Source: BA4 sp044376575 (GTDB taxonomy: Bacteria; Bacteroidota; Bacteroidia; CAIKAF01). From it: 64,000 nt of DNA. Positions 8,950 through 16,484 of this stretch are shown piece by piece. Numbering within the stretch: position 1 is the stretch's first letter; each line of letters starts with the position of its first letter. The translations under genes were made by a program, and so were the position numbers. Location: contig JBILKR010000014.1 of NCBI GenBank assembly GCA_044376575.1, positions 1-64,000 on the forward strand. Direction: 5' to 3'. The notes below the pieces were generated by a model. The model was not told the DNA's origin, made no database searches, and saw only the letters and a list, made by a program, of their open reading frames with translations.

Positions 8950-9792
8950 TTAATTTACCTCGCTTTCGCTCATAATAATATGTTGATACACTTCCCTGTG
9001 TATTTCTTCGCAAAGCGTCGGTTTAAGTAAATGATGCCCTGAAGGTAAACTTATCCATTTCACCTTGCTTTCTAATCCTTTAAGCAAGATTTGTCCGATT
9101 TCTTTATTCAGCACCGGATCATACATTCCTGTAAATACAAGGGTTGGTATATTTTGCTCAGTTAAAATTCTTTTTGTTATTCTTACAGGTGTTTCAATGC
9201 GACTATAACTGTTCCATACGTGAAATATGAGTTTTCTTAACTCCTCTTTTCCAAATTGCGCATGAAGAAACTTTTCCATAGGCTGAGGAATTAACCTCAT
9301 CATTCGCAGATACTTTACGATTCGGAAAAACAAATCCGGACGGGTTATCATTCTCCTGAAAAGTTTTTTACCCCTGTGATTTTGGGTTGCAAAGTGATAC
9401 CAAAAACTTTTTTTAATTCCATCCGGCGCAAACAAAATCAGACTCTCAATACGCTCCGGAAATAAATGTAAGTATGAAAGAGCTACCCTGCCTCCTAAGC
9501 TATAGCCCAATAATGAAAAGCTTTCAATTTGATGTTCAGTTAAAAATGCTTCTAACCATTCTTTGTTAAACTCCATACTCATGGGTGCATCCGGGCTTAA
9601 ACCTTCCGGAAAACAACTTTTACCGTGATGGAAAAGATTGAATGAATAAATGGTAAAATAGGGTGCAATAGCGGCTTCAATATTATAAAAAATAGTTGCA
9701 TCCTGACCGAAACCATGGAATGCCAGTAAAATCTTCTTCCCATGACCAAACTGAAGATACTCTACCTGATATTGTTTATAATTGAAAATCAC
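8950..9792 (-). CDS. Alpha/beta hydrolase
   Basis: 280-residue cytoplasmic alpha/beta-hydrolase with a complete catalytic triad: nucleophile in GYSLGGR at about residue 98, acid in FTGMYDPVLN, and histidine in LPSGHHLLKP. The oxyanion-hole segment is LLAFHGFGQD at the N-terminus. A basic, aromatic cap region (residues 125-215) separates the nucleophile from the acid. The family covers esterases, lipases and MenH-like enzymes; no neighbour points to a substrate. Transcribed divergently from carB. Confidence 0.85.
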   Translation of the reverse strand: MIFNYKQYQVEYLQFGHGKKILLAFHGFGQDATIFYNIEAAIAPYFTIYSFNLFHHGKSCFPEGLSPDAPMSMEFNKEWLEAFLTEHQIESFSLLGYSLGGRVALSYLHLFPERIESLILFAPDGIKKSFWYHFATQNHRGKKLFRRMITRPDLFFRIVKYLRMMRLIPQPMEKFLHAQFGKEELRKLIFHVWNSYSRIETPVRITKRILTEQNIPTLVFTGMYDPVLNKEIGQILLKGLESKVKWISLPSGHHLLKPTLCEEIHREVYQHIIMSESEVN

Positions 9793-9851
9793 TTTTAATT
9801 ATTTGTGAATAAATGTTTCGCTAAAAAAATTTCAACACCATCAATATCCTG

Positions 9852-9890
9852 TACATTTGTTTCCCGAATCGATGATTCGGCTTTTTTATT
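9852..9890 (+). promoter_or_regulatory. carB promoter -7 element and leader hairpin with T-tract
   Basis: TACATTTG at 9852-9859 fits the -7 consensus. Immediately downstream CCGAATC (9864-9870) pairs perfectly with GATTCGG (9874-9880) over a 3-base loop and is followed by CTTTTTTATT. This is an intrinsic-terminator shape lying between the predicted transcription start and the carB ATG at 9915, so it could be an attenuator or a 5'-end stabilising hairpin. No gene upstream on this strand needs a terminator here. Confidence 0.6.
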
Positions 9891-9914
9891 TCCGGTCATC
9901 ATAAAACTTAATGC

Positions 9915-12725
9915 ATGCCCAAAGATAACAGTATAAAATCAGTTCTTATCATAGGTAGTGGTCCGATTATTATTGGTCAGGCTTGTGAATTTGATTATTC
10001 AGGCTCTCAGGCCTCCCGATCATTAAGAGAAGAAGGAATTGAAGTTTCGCTAATTAATTCCAATCCTGCTACTATTATGACTGATCCTGTAACGGCAGAC
10101 CATGTCTATTTATGGCCGCTGGAAATGGAATCCATTGTAAAAATTCTTGAAGAACGTAAGATTGATGCTGTTCTGCCTACGATGGGCGGACAAACAGCAC
10201 TGAATTTATGTAAAGAATGTGAAGAGGCGGGTATATGGGAAAAATACGGTGTAAGAATTATAGGTGTTGATATCGAAGCCATTGACCGAACAGAAAACAG
10301 GGAATTGTTCCGTCAGTTGATGATTGAAATTGGAATAGGGGTTGCACCTTCAAAAACTGCTCAGTCATTTTTAGAAGGAAAAGAAATTGCGCAGGAAATA
10401 GGATTCCCGTTGGTAATTAGACCATCCTTTACTTTGGGCGGCACCGGAGGAGCATTTGTACATAAAAAAGAAGAGTTTGATGAACTCCTCAATATTGGCT
10501 TACATGCTTCACCTATACATGAAGTGTTGATTGAAAAATCAATATTCGGATGGAAAGAGTTTGAACTCGAATTATTAAGAGATGCCAATGATAACGTAGT
10601 TATAATTTGTTCTATTGAAAATTTTGATCCGATGGGTGTACACACAGGAGATTCAATTACTGTTGCTCCTGCTATGACCTTACCGGATACGGTTTTTCAG
10701 CGTATGCGAAATATGGCCATCAAAATGATGCGGTCTATAGGTAATTTCTCCGGAGGCTGTAACGTGCAGTTTGCAGTTCACCCGGAAACCGAAGATATTG
10801 TAGCCATCGAAATTAATCCACGCGTCAGCCGTTCGTCTGCACTGGCTTCCAAAGCAACAGGATATCCTATTGCACGTATTGCAGCAAAGCTGGCTATTGG
10901 CTATCATCTAAATGAACTTGAAAATCCAATTACCAGAACGAGTGCATTATTTGAACCAACATTGGATTATGTGATTGTTAAAATACCCCGCTGGAACTTT
11001 GATAAATTCAAAGGTGCTGATCGAAAGCTGGGTTTACAAATGAAAAGTGTAGGTGAGGTGATGGGCATTGGAAGAAGTTTTCAGGAAGCCTTACAAAAAG
11101 CTTGTCAGTCACTTGAAATCAACAGAAACGGATTGGGTGCAGATGGGAAAGAACTCAGAAACAGAGACGAAATTTTAAACAGTCTTGAACATCCAAGCTG
11201 GAACAGATTGTTTCATGTATATGATGCATTTAAACTGGGCATTCCATTTCAAACTATTTTTAAAGCCACTCAGATTGATCCCTGGTTTTTAAATCAGATA
11301 GCGGAACTAGTAAGTATAGAAAAAGAAATACAGCAGTTTACCATTGCTACCTTACCCAAAGATTTGCTAAAAGTTGCAAAGCAAAAAGGTTATGGCGACC
11401 GACAGATTGCCCATTTAACAGGCTGTATGGAAAGTGAAGTGTATTCCAGAAGAAAAGCTGAAGGGATAAAAAGAGTGTATAAACTTGTAGATACCTGTGC
11501 TGCTGAATTTGAAGCCTATACACCTTATTACTATTCTACGTTTGAAGAAGAAAACGAATCTATTGCCAGTGATAAAAAGAAAGTAGTGATTTTAGGTTCA
11601 GGACCTAACCGAATAGGGCAGGGGATTGAATTCGATTATTCATGCGTGCATGGTGTACTTGCCGCAAAAGAAGCAGGGTACGAAACCATCATGATCAATT
11701 GTAATCCGGAAACGGTTTCCACTGATTTCAATACCGCTGATAAATTATATTTTGAACCGGTATTCTGGGAACATATTTTTGATATTATTGAACACGAAAA
11801 ACCTGAAGGCGTAATTGTTCAGCTGGGCGGACAAACAGCATTGAAATTATCAGAAAAACTTCACCGCTACGGTATTAAAATCATGGGAAGTAGCTATGAA
11901 TCATTAGATCTTGCTGAAGACCGCGGACAGTTTTCTACATTATTGAAAGAACTTGGCATTCCTTATCCAGAATTTGGAACAGTTACTGATGCGGATGAAG
12001 CCATATTATTGTCTAGGAAGCTCGGTTTCCCTTTACTGGTAAGACCTTCTTATGTTCTCGGTGGGCAAAAAATGAAAATTGTGATCAATGAAGAAGAGTT
12101 GGAATCTCATATTGTGGATTTATTCAAAGATTTTCCCGGGAATAAAGTATTGCTTGATCATTTTCTTGAACGTACTATTGAAGCTGAAACCGACTCGATT
12201 TCTGATGGCAATGAATGTAGGGTAGTTGGTGTAATGCAACACATCGAACCGGCCGGTATTCATTCCGGTGATTCGTATGCAGTGTTGCCACCTTATAATC
12301 TTGGGGCACTTGTCATCGAACAAATGGAAGAATACTCAAAACGTATTGCTTTAGCCATGAATGTTAAAGGGTTAATCAATATTCAGTTTGCTATCAAGGA
12401 AGATAAAGTCTATGTGATCGAAGCCAATCCGCGTGCATCACGTACGGTCCCATTTATTGCCAAGGCTTATGGTGAACCCTATGTGAATTATGCGACAAAG
12501 GTGATGCTGGGTACACATACACTCAAGGATTTTAATTTTCAACCTAAGTTGAAAGGATATGCAATTAAAATTCCTGTTTTTTCTTTCAGTAAGTTTCCGG
12601 GTGTAAACAAAGAATTGGGGCCTGAAATGAAATCAACCGGTGAAGCCATTTATTTCATCGATTCATTGAAAGATAAATTCTTTACTAAAATTTATAACGA
12701 ACGAAATCTGTATTTAAGTAAGTAA
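9915..12725 (+). CDS. carB: Carbamoyl-phosphate synthase large subunit (no allosteric domain)
   Basis: Makes carbamoyl phosphate from bicarbonate, ammonia delivered by CarA, and two ATP, for pyrimidine and arginine synthesis. Two ATP-grasp halves are evident: the first opens SVLIIGSGPIIIGQACEFDYSG and carries VIRPSFTLGGTGG, the second begins near residue 555 with VVILGSGPNRIGQGIEFDYS and carries LVRPSYVLGGQ and VIEANPRASR. A helical oligomerisation segment separates them. At 936 residues it stops where the second synthetase domain ends, so the roughly 140-residue methylglyoxal-synthase-like regulatory domain of the E. coli enzyme is missing. That is my recollection of Bacteroidota CarB in general rather than a local truncation. 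carA is not in the window. The stop overlaps the next ATG by one base. Confidence 0.95.
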   Translation: MPKDNSIKSVLIIGSGPIIIGQACEFDYSGSQASRSLREEGIEVSLINSNPATIMTDPVTADHVYLWPLEMESIVKILEERKIDAVLPTMGGQTALNLCKECEEAGIWEKYGVRIIGVDIEAIDRTENRELFRQLMIEIGIGVAPSKTAQSFLEGKEIAQEIGFPLVIRPSFTLGGTGGAFVHKKEEFDELLNIGLHASPIHEVLIEKSIFGWKEFELELLRDANDNVVIICSIENFDPMGVHTGDSITVAPAMTLPDTVFQRMRNMAIKMMRSIGNFSGGCNVQFAVHPETEDIVAIEINPRVSRSSALASKATGYPIARIAAKLAIGYHLNELENPITRTSALFEPTLDYVIVKIPRWNFDKFKGADRKLGLQMKSVGEVMGIGRSFQEALQKACQSLEINRNGLGADGKELRNRDEILNSLEHPSWNRLFHVYDAFKLGIPFQTIFKATQIDPWFLNQIAELVSIEKEIQQFTIATLPKDLLKVAKQKGYGDRQIAHLTGCMESEVYSRRKAEGIKRVYKLVDTCAAEFEAYTPYYYSTFEEENESIASDKKKVVILGSGPNRIGQGIEFDYSCVHGVLAAKEAGYETIMINCNPETVSTDFNTADKLYFEPVFWEHIFDIIEHEKPEGVIVQLGGQTALKLSEKLHRYGIKIMGSSYESLDLAEDRGQFSTLLKELGIPYPEFGTVTDADEAILLSRKLGFPLLVRPSYVLGGQKMKIVINEEELESHIVDLFKDFPGNKVLLDHFLERTIEAETDSISDGNECRVVGVMQHIEPAGIHSGDSYAVLPPYNLGALVIEQMEEYSKRIALAMNVKGLINIQFAIKEDKVYVIEANPRASRTVPFIAKAYGEPYVNYATKVMLGTHTLKDFNFQPKLKGYAIKIPVFSFSKFPGVNKELGPEMKSTGEAIYFIDSLKDKFFTKIYNERNLYLSK

Positions 12726-12916
12726 TGATAGGACTGGTCAGAACCCTCTTAATATTAATCGGATTGTATATGGTGATACGATTCTTTAGCCGATTGATAG
12801 GTTTAATTACACACAAACCTTCATCACAACAAGGCCATCGTTCATCATCTGATAAACCTCGCAGAAAAAAAGATCGTGATGATGGTGAATATGTGGACTA
12901 TGAAGAGATAAAATAA
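12725..12916 (+). CDS. Small membrane-anchored protein, DUF4834-like
   Basis: 63 residues: one N-terminal transmembrane helix (LVRTLLILIGLYMVIRFF) and a short, highly charged, lysine/arginine-rich tail ending in GEYVDYEEIK. The combination of a single helix and a YVDYEEI tail resembles the DUF4834 family of Bacteroidota, of unknown function. The ATG shares its A with the carB stop codon, so the two are translationally coupled. Confidence 0.65.
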   Translation: MIGLVRTLLILIGLYMVIRFFSRLIGLITHKPSSQQGHRSSSDKPRRKKDRDDGEYVDYEEIK

Positions 12917-12917
12917 A

Positions 12918-13892
12918 TTATCCCTGATAGATAACCTGACTTCCTTGATTTTCAAAAGAAAATTCAAAGTGTCGCAACTGATGAAGCGCCTGTATTAAGC
13001 CCGGTTGTTTTTCTTTTTCACAATAAAATAGCAAAAATCCACCACCCCCGGCTCCAAGTAATTTTCCGCCGGTAGCGCCATTTTTCAAAGCGATGGAATA
13101 AAGTGTATTGATATCATCATTACTGATGGTTGATGCCAGTTGTTGCTTAAGGATCCAGTTCTCGTGTAGGATAGGTCCAACTTCCTGAATGTTACCTTTA
13201 CTTATTGTATTTGCCAATACATCGACCAGTCCTACCATCTGCTGAAGTGATTTTATTTTATCGGCTGAAGATGTATTTTTTTTCTGTTCAGCCAGAATAT
13301 CAGAAGCTTTCCGCTGATTTCCAATGTAAAACATTACCAGGTTTTCTTCGAGTTGATGCAGGGTATCAGAAGAGGCATTGATGGGCTCAACAGTTACACT
13401 TCCATTGGGATGAAACCTGAAAATATTAAATCCACCATAGGCTGCAGCATACTGATCCTGTTTACCAATCGGCTCTTTCAATACATCAATTTCAATATGG
13501 CATGCTTCAGCGGCTAGTTTTTCTTTGGTAACCGATTGTTGTGTGAGCGTATAAAGATTGTGAAGTAAACCTACAGTAAACGATGATGAAGAACCCATTC
13601 CTGTGCCTGAAGGGACATCTGCGATGGAACTAACCTCAATTCCACTTAACTTAAACTGCTCCAATACATTTCTGAGAATGGGATGCTGGAGTTCCGCTAC
13701 ATGCTGCACAGTCTCAGTTTGAGAATATTTAACCCTGATTTTATCCGGTTCAAAAAATTTGTGGGTTGAAATGTACATGTATTGGTTAATAGAGGTACTC
13801 AATACTGCGCCCGGATGATGTGCATAAAATGCTTCCAGATCCGATCCTCCACCAACAAAACTGATTCTAAAAGGGGTTTTTGTAATGATCAT
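12918..13892 (-). CDS. GHMP-family sugar kinase (D-glycero-D-manno-heptose-7-phosphate kinase-like)
   Basis: 324-residue cytoplasmic kinase of the GHMP superfamily. The N-terminus ITKTPFRISFVGGGSDL is characteristic of the HddA/heptose-7-phosphate kinase branch. The ATP loop is DVPSGTGMGSSSS at about residues 95-107, and the C-terminal GHMP motif is GATGGKLLGAGGGGFLLFY. KEPIGKQDQYAAAYGG also matches this branch. The likely role is phosphorylating a heptose or fucose-like sugar for surface glycan nucleotide-sugar synthesis, but no partner genes (HddC, GmhB) are adjacent. Divergent from rplU. Confidence 0.85.
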   Translation of the reverse strand: MIITKTPFRISFVGGGSDLEAFYAHHPGAVLSTSINQYMYISTHKFFEPDKIRVKYSQTETVQHVAELQHPILRNVLEQFKLSGIEVSSIADVPSGTGMGSSSSFTVGLLHNLYTLTQQSVTKEKLAAEACHIEIDVLKEPIGKQDQYAAAYGGFNIFRFHPNGSVTVEPINASSDTLHQLEENLVMFYIGNQRKASDILAEQKKNTSSADKIKSLQQMVGLVDVLANTISKGNIQEVGPILHENWILKQQLASTISNDDINTLYSIALKNGATGGKLLGAGGGGFLLFYCEKEKQPGLIQALHQLRHFEFSFENQGSQVIYQG

Positions 13893-13989
13893 ACCTCCAT
13901 GAATTGGGCGTTGAAATTAAAGATAATCCTTTAAAATAGAGAATGATTATGTATTTGATGCTTGTTTTTACTAAATAATCGGCATTCTG

Positions 13990-14020
13990 TTTGTATATTT
14001 CAGAAGATTATTTAATTTTG
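13990..14020 (+). promoter_or_regulatory. Promoter of rplU-rpmA
   Basis: TTTG at 13990-13993, 19-base spacer, TAATTTTG at 14013-14020: an exact Bacteroidota promoter. It lies inside an upstream extension of the rplU frame and so shows that the ATG at 14051 is the true start. Confidence 0.8.
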
Positions 14021-14050
14021 CCCTCCTGTAATAAGGATAAATTTAAGATT

Positions 14051-14365
14051 ATGTACGCAATCGTTGATATCGAAGGACAGCAATTCAAGGTAGAAAAAAA
14101 CCAGGAATTATATGTACACCGCCTTGAAGGTAAAGAAGGTGGTAGTGTTGAGTTTGATCATGTGTTATTAATTGATCAGGGTGGTAAAGTAACCGTTGGG
14201 TCTCCTAAAATTGAAGGGGCTAAGGTAAATGCCAAAATAATTTCTCACATGAAAAGCGATAAAGTACTCGTTTTCAAAAAGAAGAGAAGAAAAGGATATC
14301 AGAAATTAAATGGTCACAGACAATACATGACCAAAATTCAGATAGAGAATATTTCAGCAAAGTAA
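14051..14365 (+). CDS. rplU: 50S ribosomal protein L21
   Basis: 104-residue L21 with the standard opening MYAIVDIEGQQFKVEKN, the LLIDQGGKVTVGSP segment and the RNA-binding KVLVFKKKRRKGYQKLNGHRQ tail. The frame is open from an upstream codon at 13991, but that region is the promoter and adds 20 non-homologous residues, so the start is placed at 14051. First gene of the conserved rplU-rpmA pair. Confidence 0.97.
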   Translation: MYAIVDIEGQQFKVEKNQELYVHRLEGKEGGSVEFDHVLLIDQGGKVTVGSPKIEGAKVNAKIISHMKSDKVLVFKKKRRKGYQKLNGHRQYMTKIQIENISAK

Positions 14366-14397
14366 TTTAATTAAGAATTCATTAAAATTTAATCGTC

Positions 14398-14658
14398 ATG
14401 GCTCACAAGAAAGGTGTCGGTAGTTCAAAAAACGGTCGCGAATCAGAAAGCAAGCGACTTGGAGTAAAAATATTCGGTGGTCAGATAGCTAACGCCGGTA
14501 ATATCATTGTACGTCAGCGTGGCACTCGCCATAATCCTGGCTTAAACGTAGGTATAGGAAAAGATCATACCTTGTTTGCATTGGTTGACGGAACCGTTGA
14601 GTTTAAAAAAGGGAGAAACGAAAAATCATACGTTTCAGTACTTCCTTCTGAAGCTTAA
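14398..14658 (+). CDS. rpmA: 50S ribosomal protein L27
   Basis: 86-residue L27 beginning MAHKKGVGSSKNGRESESKR, with the family signature GGQIANAGNIIVRQRGTRHNPG and VGIGKDHTLFALVDG. The N-terminus reaches toward the peptidyl-transferase centre; unlike Firmicutes L27 there is no cleavable extension. Co-transcribed with rplU, and followed by a terminator 20 bases downstream. Confidence 0.97.
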   Translation: MAHKKGVGSSKNGRESESKRLGVKIFGGQIANAGNIIVRQRGTRHNPGLNVGIGKDHTLFALVDGTVEFKKGRNEKSYVSVLPSEA

Positions 14659-14678
14659 GTTTTAAATTTATTGAATTG

Positions 14679-14712
14679 AATCCTCATACAATTAGTATGG
14701 GGATTTTTTTTT
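14679..14712 (+). terminator. Rho-independent terminator after rpmA
   Basis: AATCCTCATAC (14679-14689) pairs with GTATGGGGATT (14695-14705) with one T-G wobble and a 5-base loop, then a T run to 14712. It overlaps the 3' end of the convergent flavoprotein gene. Confidence 0.85.
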
Positions 14713-15925
14713 ATTCATTTTTAATGCTTTCAGCAATGATCCACCCGCTCGACCATGCATGCTGAAAATTGAATCCACCGGTAATACCATCAACATTAAG
14801 TATTTCTCCGGCAAAGTATAGCCCCTTTACCAAACGACTTTCCATTGTCGCCGGATTGATTTCATTCAGTTTAATTCCTCCACAGGTTACAAATTCTTCT
14901 TTGAATGTAGTTTTACCTTGAATATCATAACGGTCTGCTATCAGGGTTTGTATCAATTTATTTTGTTGAGATGCTGATAGATTGCCCCACTGAATGTCAG
15001 ATGATATTTGAAGCGTATGTAAAAAGTACTCCCATAAACGCTTGGGTAATTCAAAAGGATTTTTACCTCCAATGAGTTGTTTCCCATTCTTTTGTCTAAT
15101 CTCAGAAATATGTTTTTTTAATTCTTCTTCAGTCGGTTTTCCCAGCCAGTTAATAAAAATTGAAAATTGATATTCTACATCATGCAATTCCCGAGCTCCT
15201 TTAGCAGAAGCTTTTAATACGGCAGGGCCACTAAAACCCCAGTGAGTAATTAGTAGCGGACCGCTTTCCATAATTTTTGTTCCTCCGATTTTTACAACTA
15301 CCTCAGGAACAGAAACACCCATTAAATTATGTATGGGATGGTTGGGAATATTAAATGTAAATAAGGAAGGAACAGGAACTTCAATACTATGTCCTAATTT
15401 TTCAATCCATCGGTATTGCTCTTTTTTAGGAAAGCCACCGGTAGCAATGATAACTTTATCTGCAGTAGTTTCTGTGTGATCATTAAATACAATAGTAAAT
15501 TCTTTTTCATCTCTTGAAATTGAAATCACCCCTTTCTGATATATAATATTTGCGTTGTTCTTTTTTATTTCACTCAGTAAACAATCAATGATGGTATGAG
15601 AATCATCGGATACAGGAAACATTCTCCCATCGTCTTCTTTTTTAATTTTTATCCCTCTGTTTTCAAACCATTCAATGGTTTGTTTGGGTCCAAAACGGTG
15701 CAATGTTTTTTTTAATAGTGTTTTTCCCCTCGGATATTTATTTAATAATTCATCAACTTCAAAACATGCATGCGTCACATTGCATCTTCCACCTCCGGAT
15801 ACTAAAACTTTTTGTAAGGGCTTATTACTTTTTTCGTAAATCGTTACATTTAGTGAAGGTGAAGAAGGCAAATTTGCCGCTATAAAGCAACCTGAAGCTC
15901 CTGCACCGATAATGGCTACTTTCAT
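14711..15925 (-). CDS. HI0933/YhiN-family FAD-dependent oxidoreductase
   Basis: 404-residue flavoprotein of the HI0933 (BaiN-like) group. The dinucleotide fold is at the N-terminus (AIIGAGASGCFIAANL), followed by the family-specific KVLVSGGGRCNVTH, an ATGG motif (VIIATGGFPKKE) and the C-terminal FAD contact GLYFAGEILNVDGITGGFNFQ. Members are soluble; a physiological substrate is established for few of them, so the reaction is left open. It overlaps the upstream gene by 4 bases (ATGA), indicating coupling. Confidence 0.88.
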   Translation of the reverse strand: MKVAIIGAGASGCFIAANLPSSPSLNVTIYEKSNKPLQKVLVSGGGRCNVTHACFEVDELLNKYPRGKTLLKKTLHRFGPKQTIEWFENRGIKIKKEDDGRMFPVSDDSHTIIDCLLSEIKKNNANIIYQKGVISISRDEKEFTIVFNDHTETTADKVIIATGGFPKKEQYRWIEKLGHSIEVPVPSLFTFNIPNHPIHNLMGVSVPEVVVKIGGTKIMESGPLLITHWGFSGPAVLKASAKGARELHDVEYQFSIFINWLGKPTEEELKKHISEIRQKNGKQLIGGKNPFELPKRLWEYFLHTLQISSDIQWGNLSASQQNKLIQTLIADRYDIQGKTTFKEEFVTCGGIKLNEINPATMESRLVKGLYFAGEILNVDGITGGFNFQHAWSSGWIIAESIKNE

Positions 15926-16479
15926 GAAGGAAGCTGTATCGTTTTATTCATTAGTTTCACCAACGTTTCAGTTTCTTCTGCAGTTAAGTGCAATCCAAAT
16001 CTATACTCTTCTTTTTTTTCTCCGAATGCAATACTTCCACCTGTAATTACCCAAAACGATTGATAATATGCAGAGTTTATGCCTTTATTATCCTCTACTT
16101 TACGAAATGGATTTTTAATTTTTGATGAAAAGTAAAGCTGTTTGCCCTGCTTTTCATGAACGTCTCGACGAATCATGAATTTGTTGTTATTGATATAAAT
16201 CACTTCTGTTCCATATTTCCTGAAAAAGTAGGCATTGGCAATCTTGTATTCAAAATATCCCCAGAATACCATGTACACCATCACAAAAATTTTGATATCA
16301 TCACTATTGCCGGGATAAAATAATTGGGTCAGCATGAGCATGCCTGCAATAGTCCATAAGATGGTCCACCACTTCAGCATGGTAATTTTTTTTACGTCTC
16401 TTGATGAAGATGCTTTGATATAAACGGTGAGGTCTTCACTTCCTTTTATTATTGCAATGCGTTCACTGATCTTCTCCAT
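15922..16479 (-). CDS. Membrane protein of unknown function with two adjacent helices
   Basis: 185 residues. A hydrophilic N-terminal strand region is followed by two transmembrane helices at about residues 36-53 and 64-84 (WWTILWTIAGMLML and IFVMVYMVFWGYF), then a beta-rich cytoplasmic domain. This helical-hairpin-plus-beta architecture resembles YcxB-like or bacterial PH-like proteins, but I cannot assign a family. Its stop overlaps the start of the flavoprotein, and it begins 5 bases after the subtilase stop, so the three form a minus-strand operon. Confidence 0.6.
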   Translation of the reverse strand: MEKISERIAIIKGSEDLTVYIKASSSRDVKKITMLKWWTILWTIAGMLMLTQLFYPGNSDDIKIFVMVYMVFWGYFEYKIANAYFFRKYGTEVIYINNNKFMIRRDVHEKQGKQLYFSSKIKNPFRKVEDNKGINSAYYQSFWVITGGSIAFGEKKEEYRFGLHLTAEETETLVKLMNKTIQLPS

Positions 16480-16484
16480 ACATT

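Noticed and set aside
8630..9900. Possible replication origin near rpmH
   Set aside because: rpmH is alone here: no dnaA, rnpA or yidC, and no cluster of TTATCCACA-type boxes was seen. parAB is 26 kb away and has no visible parS.
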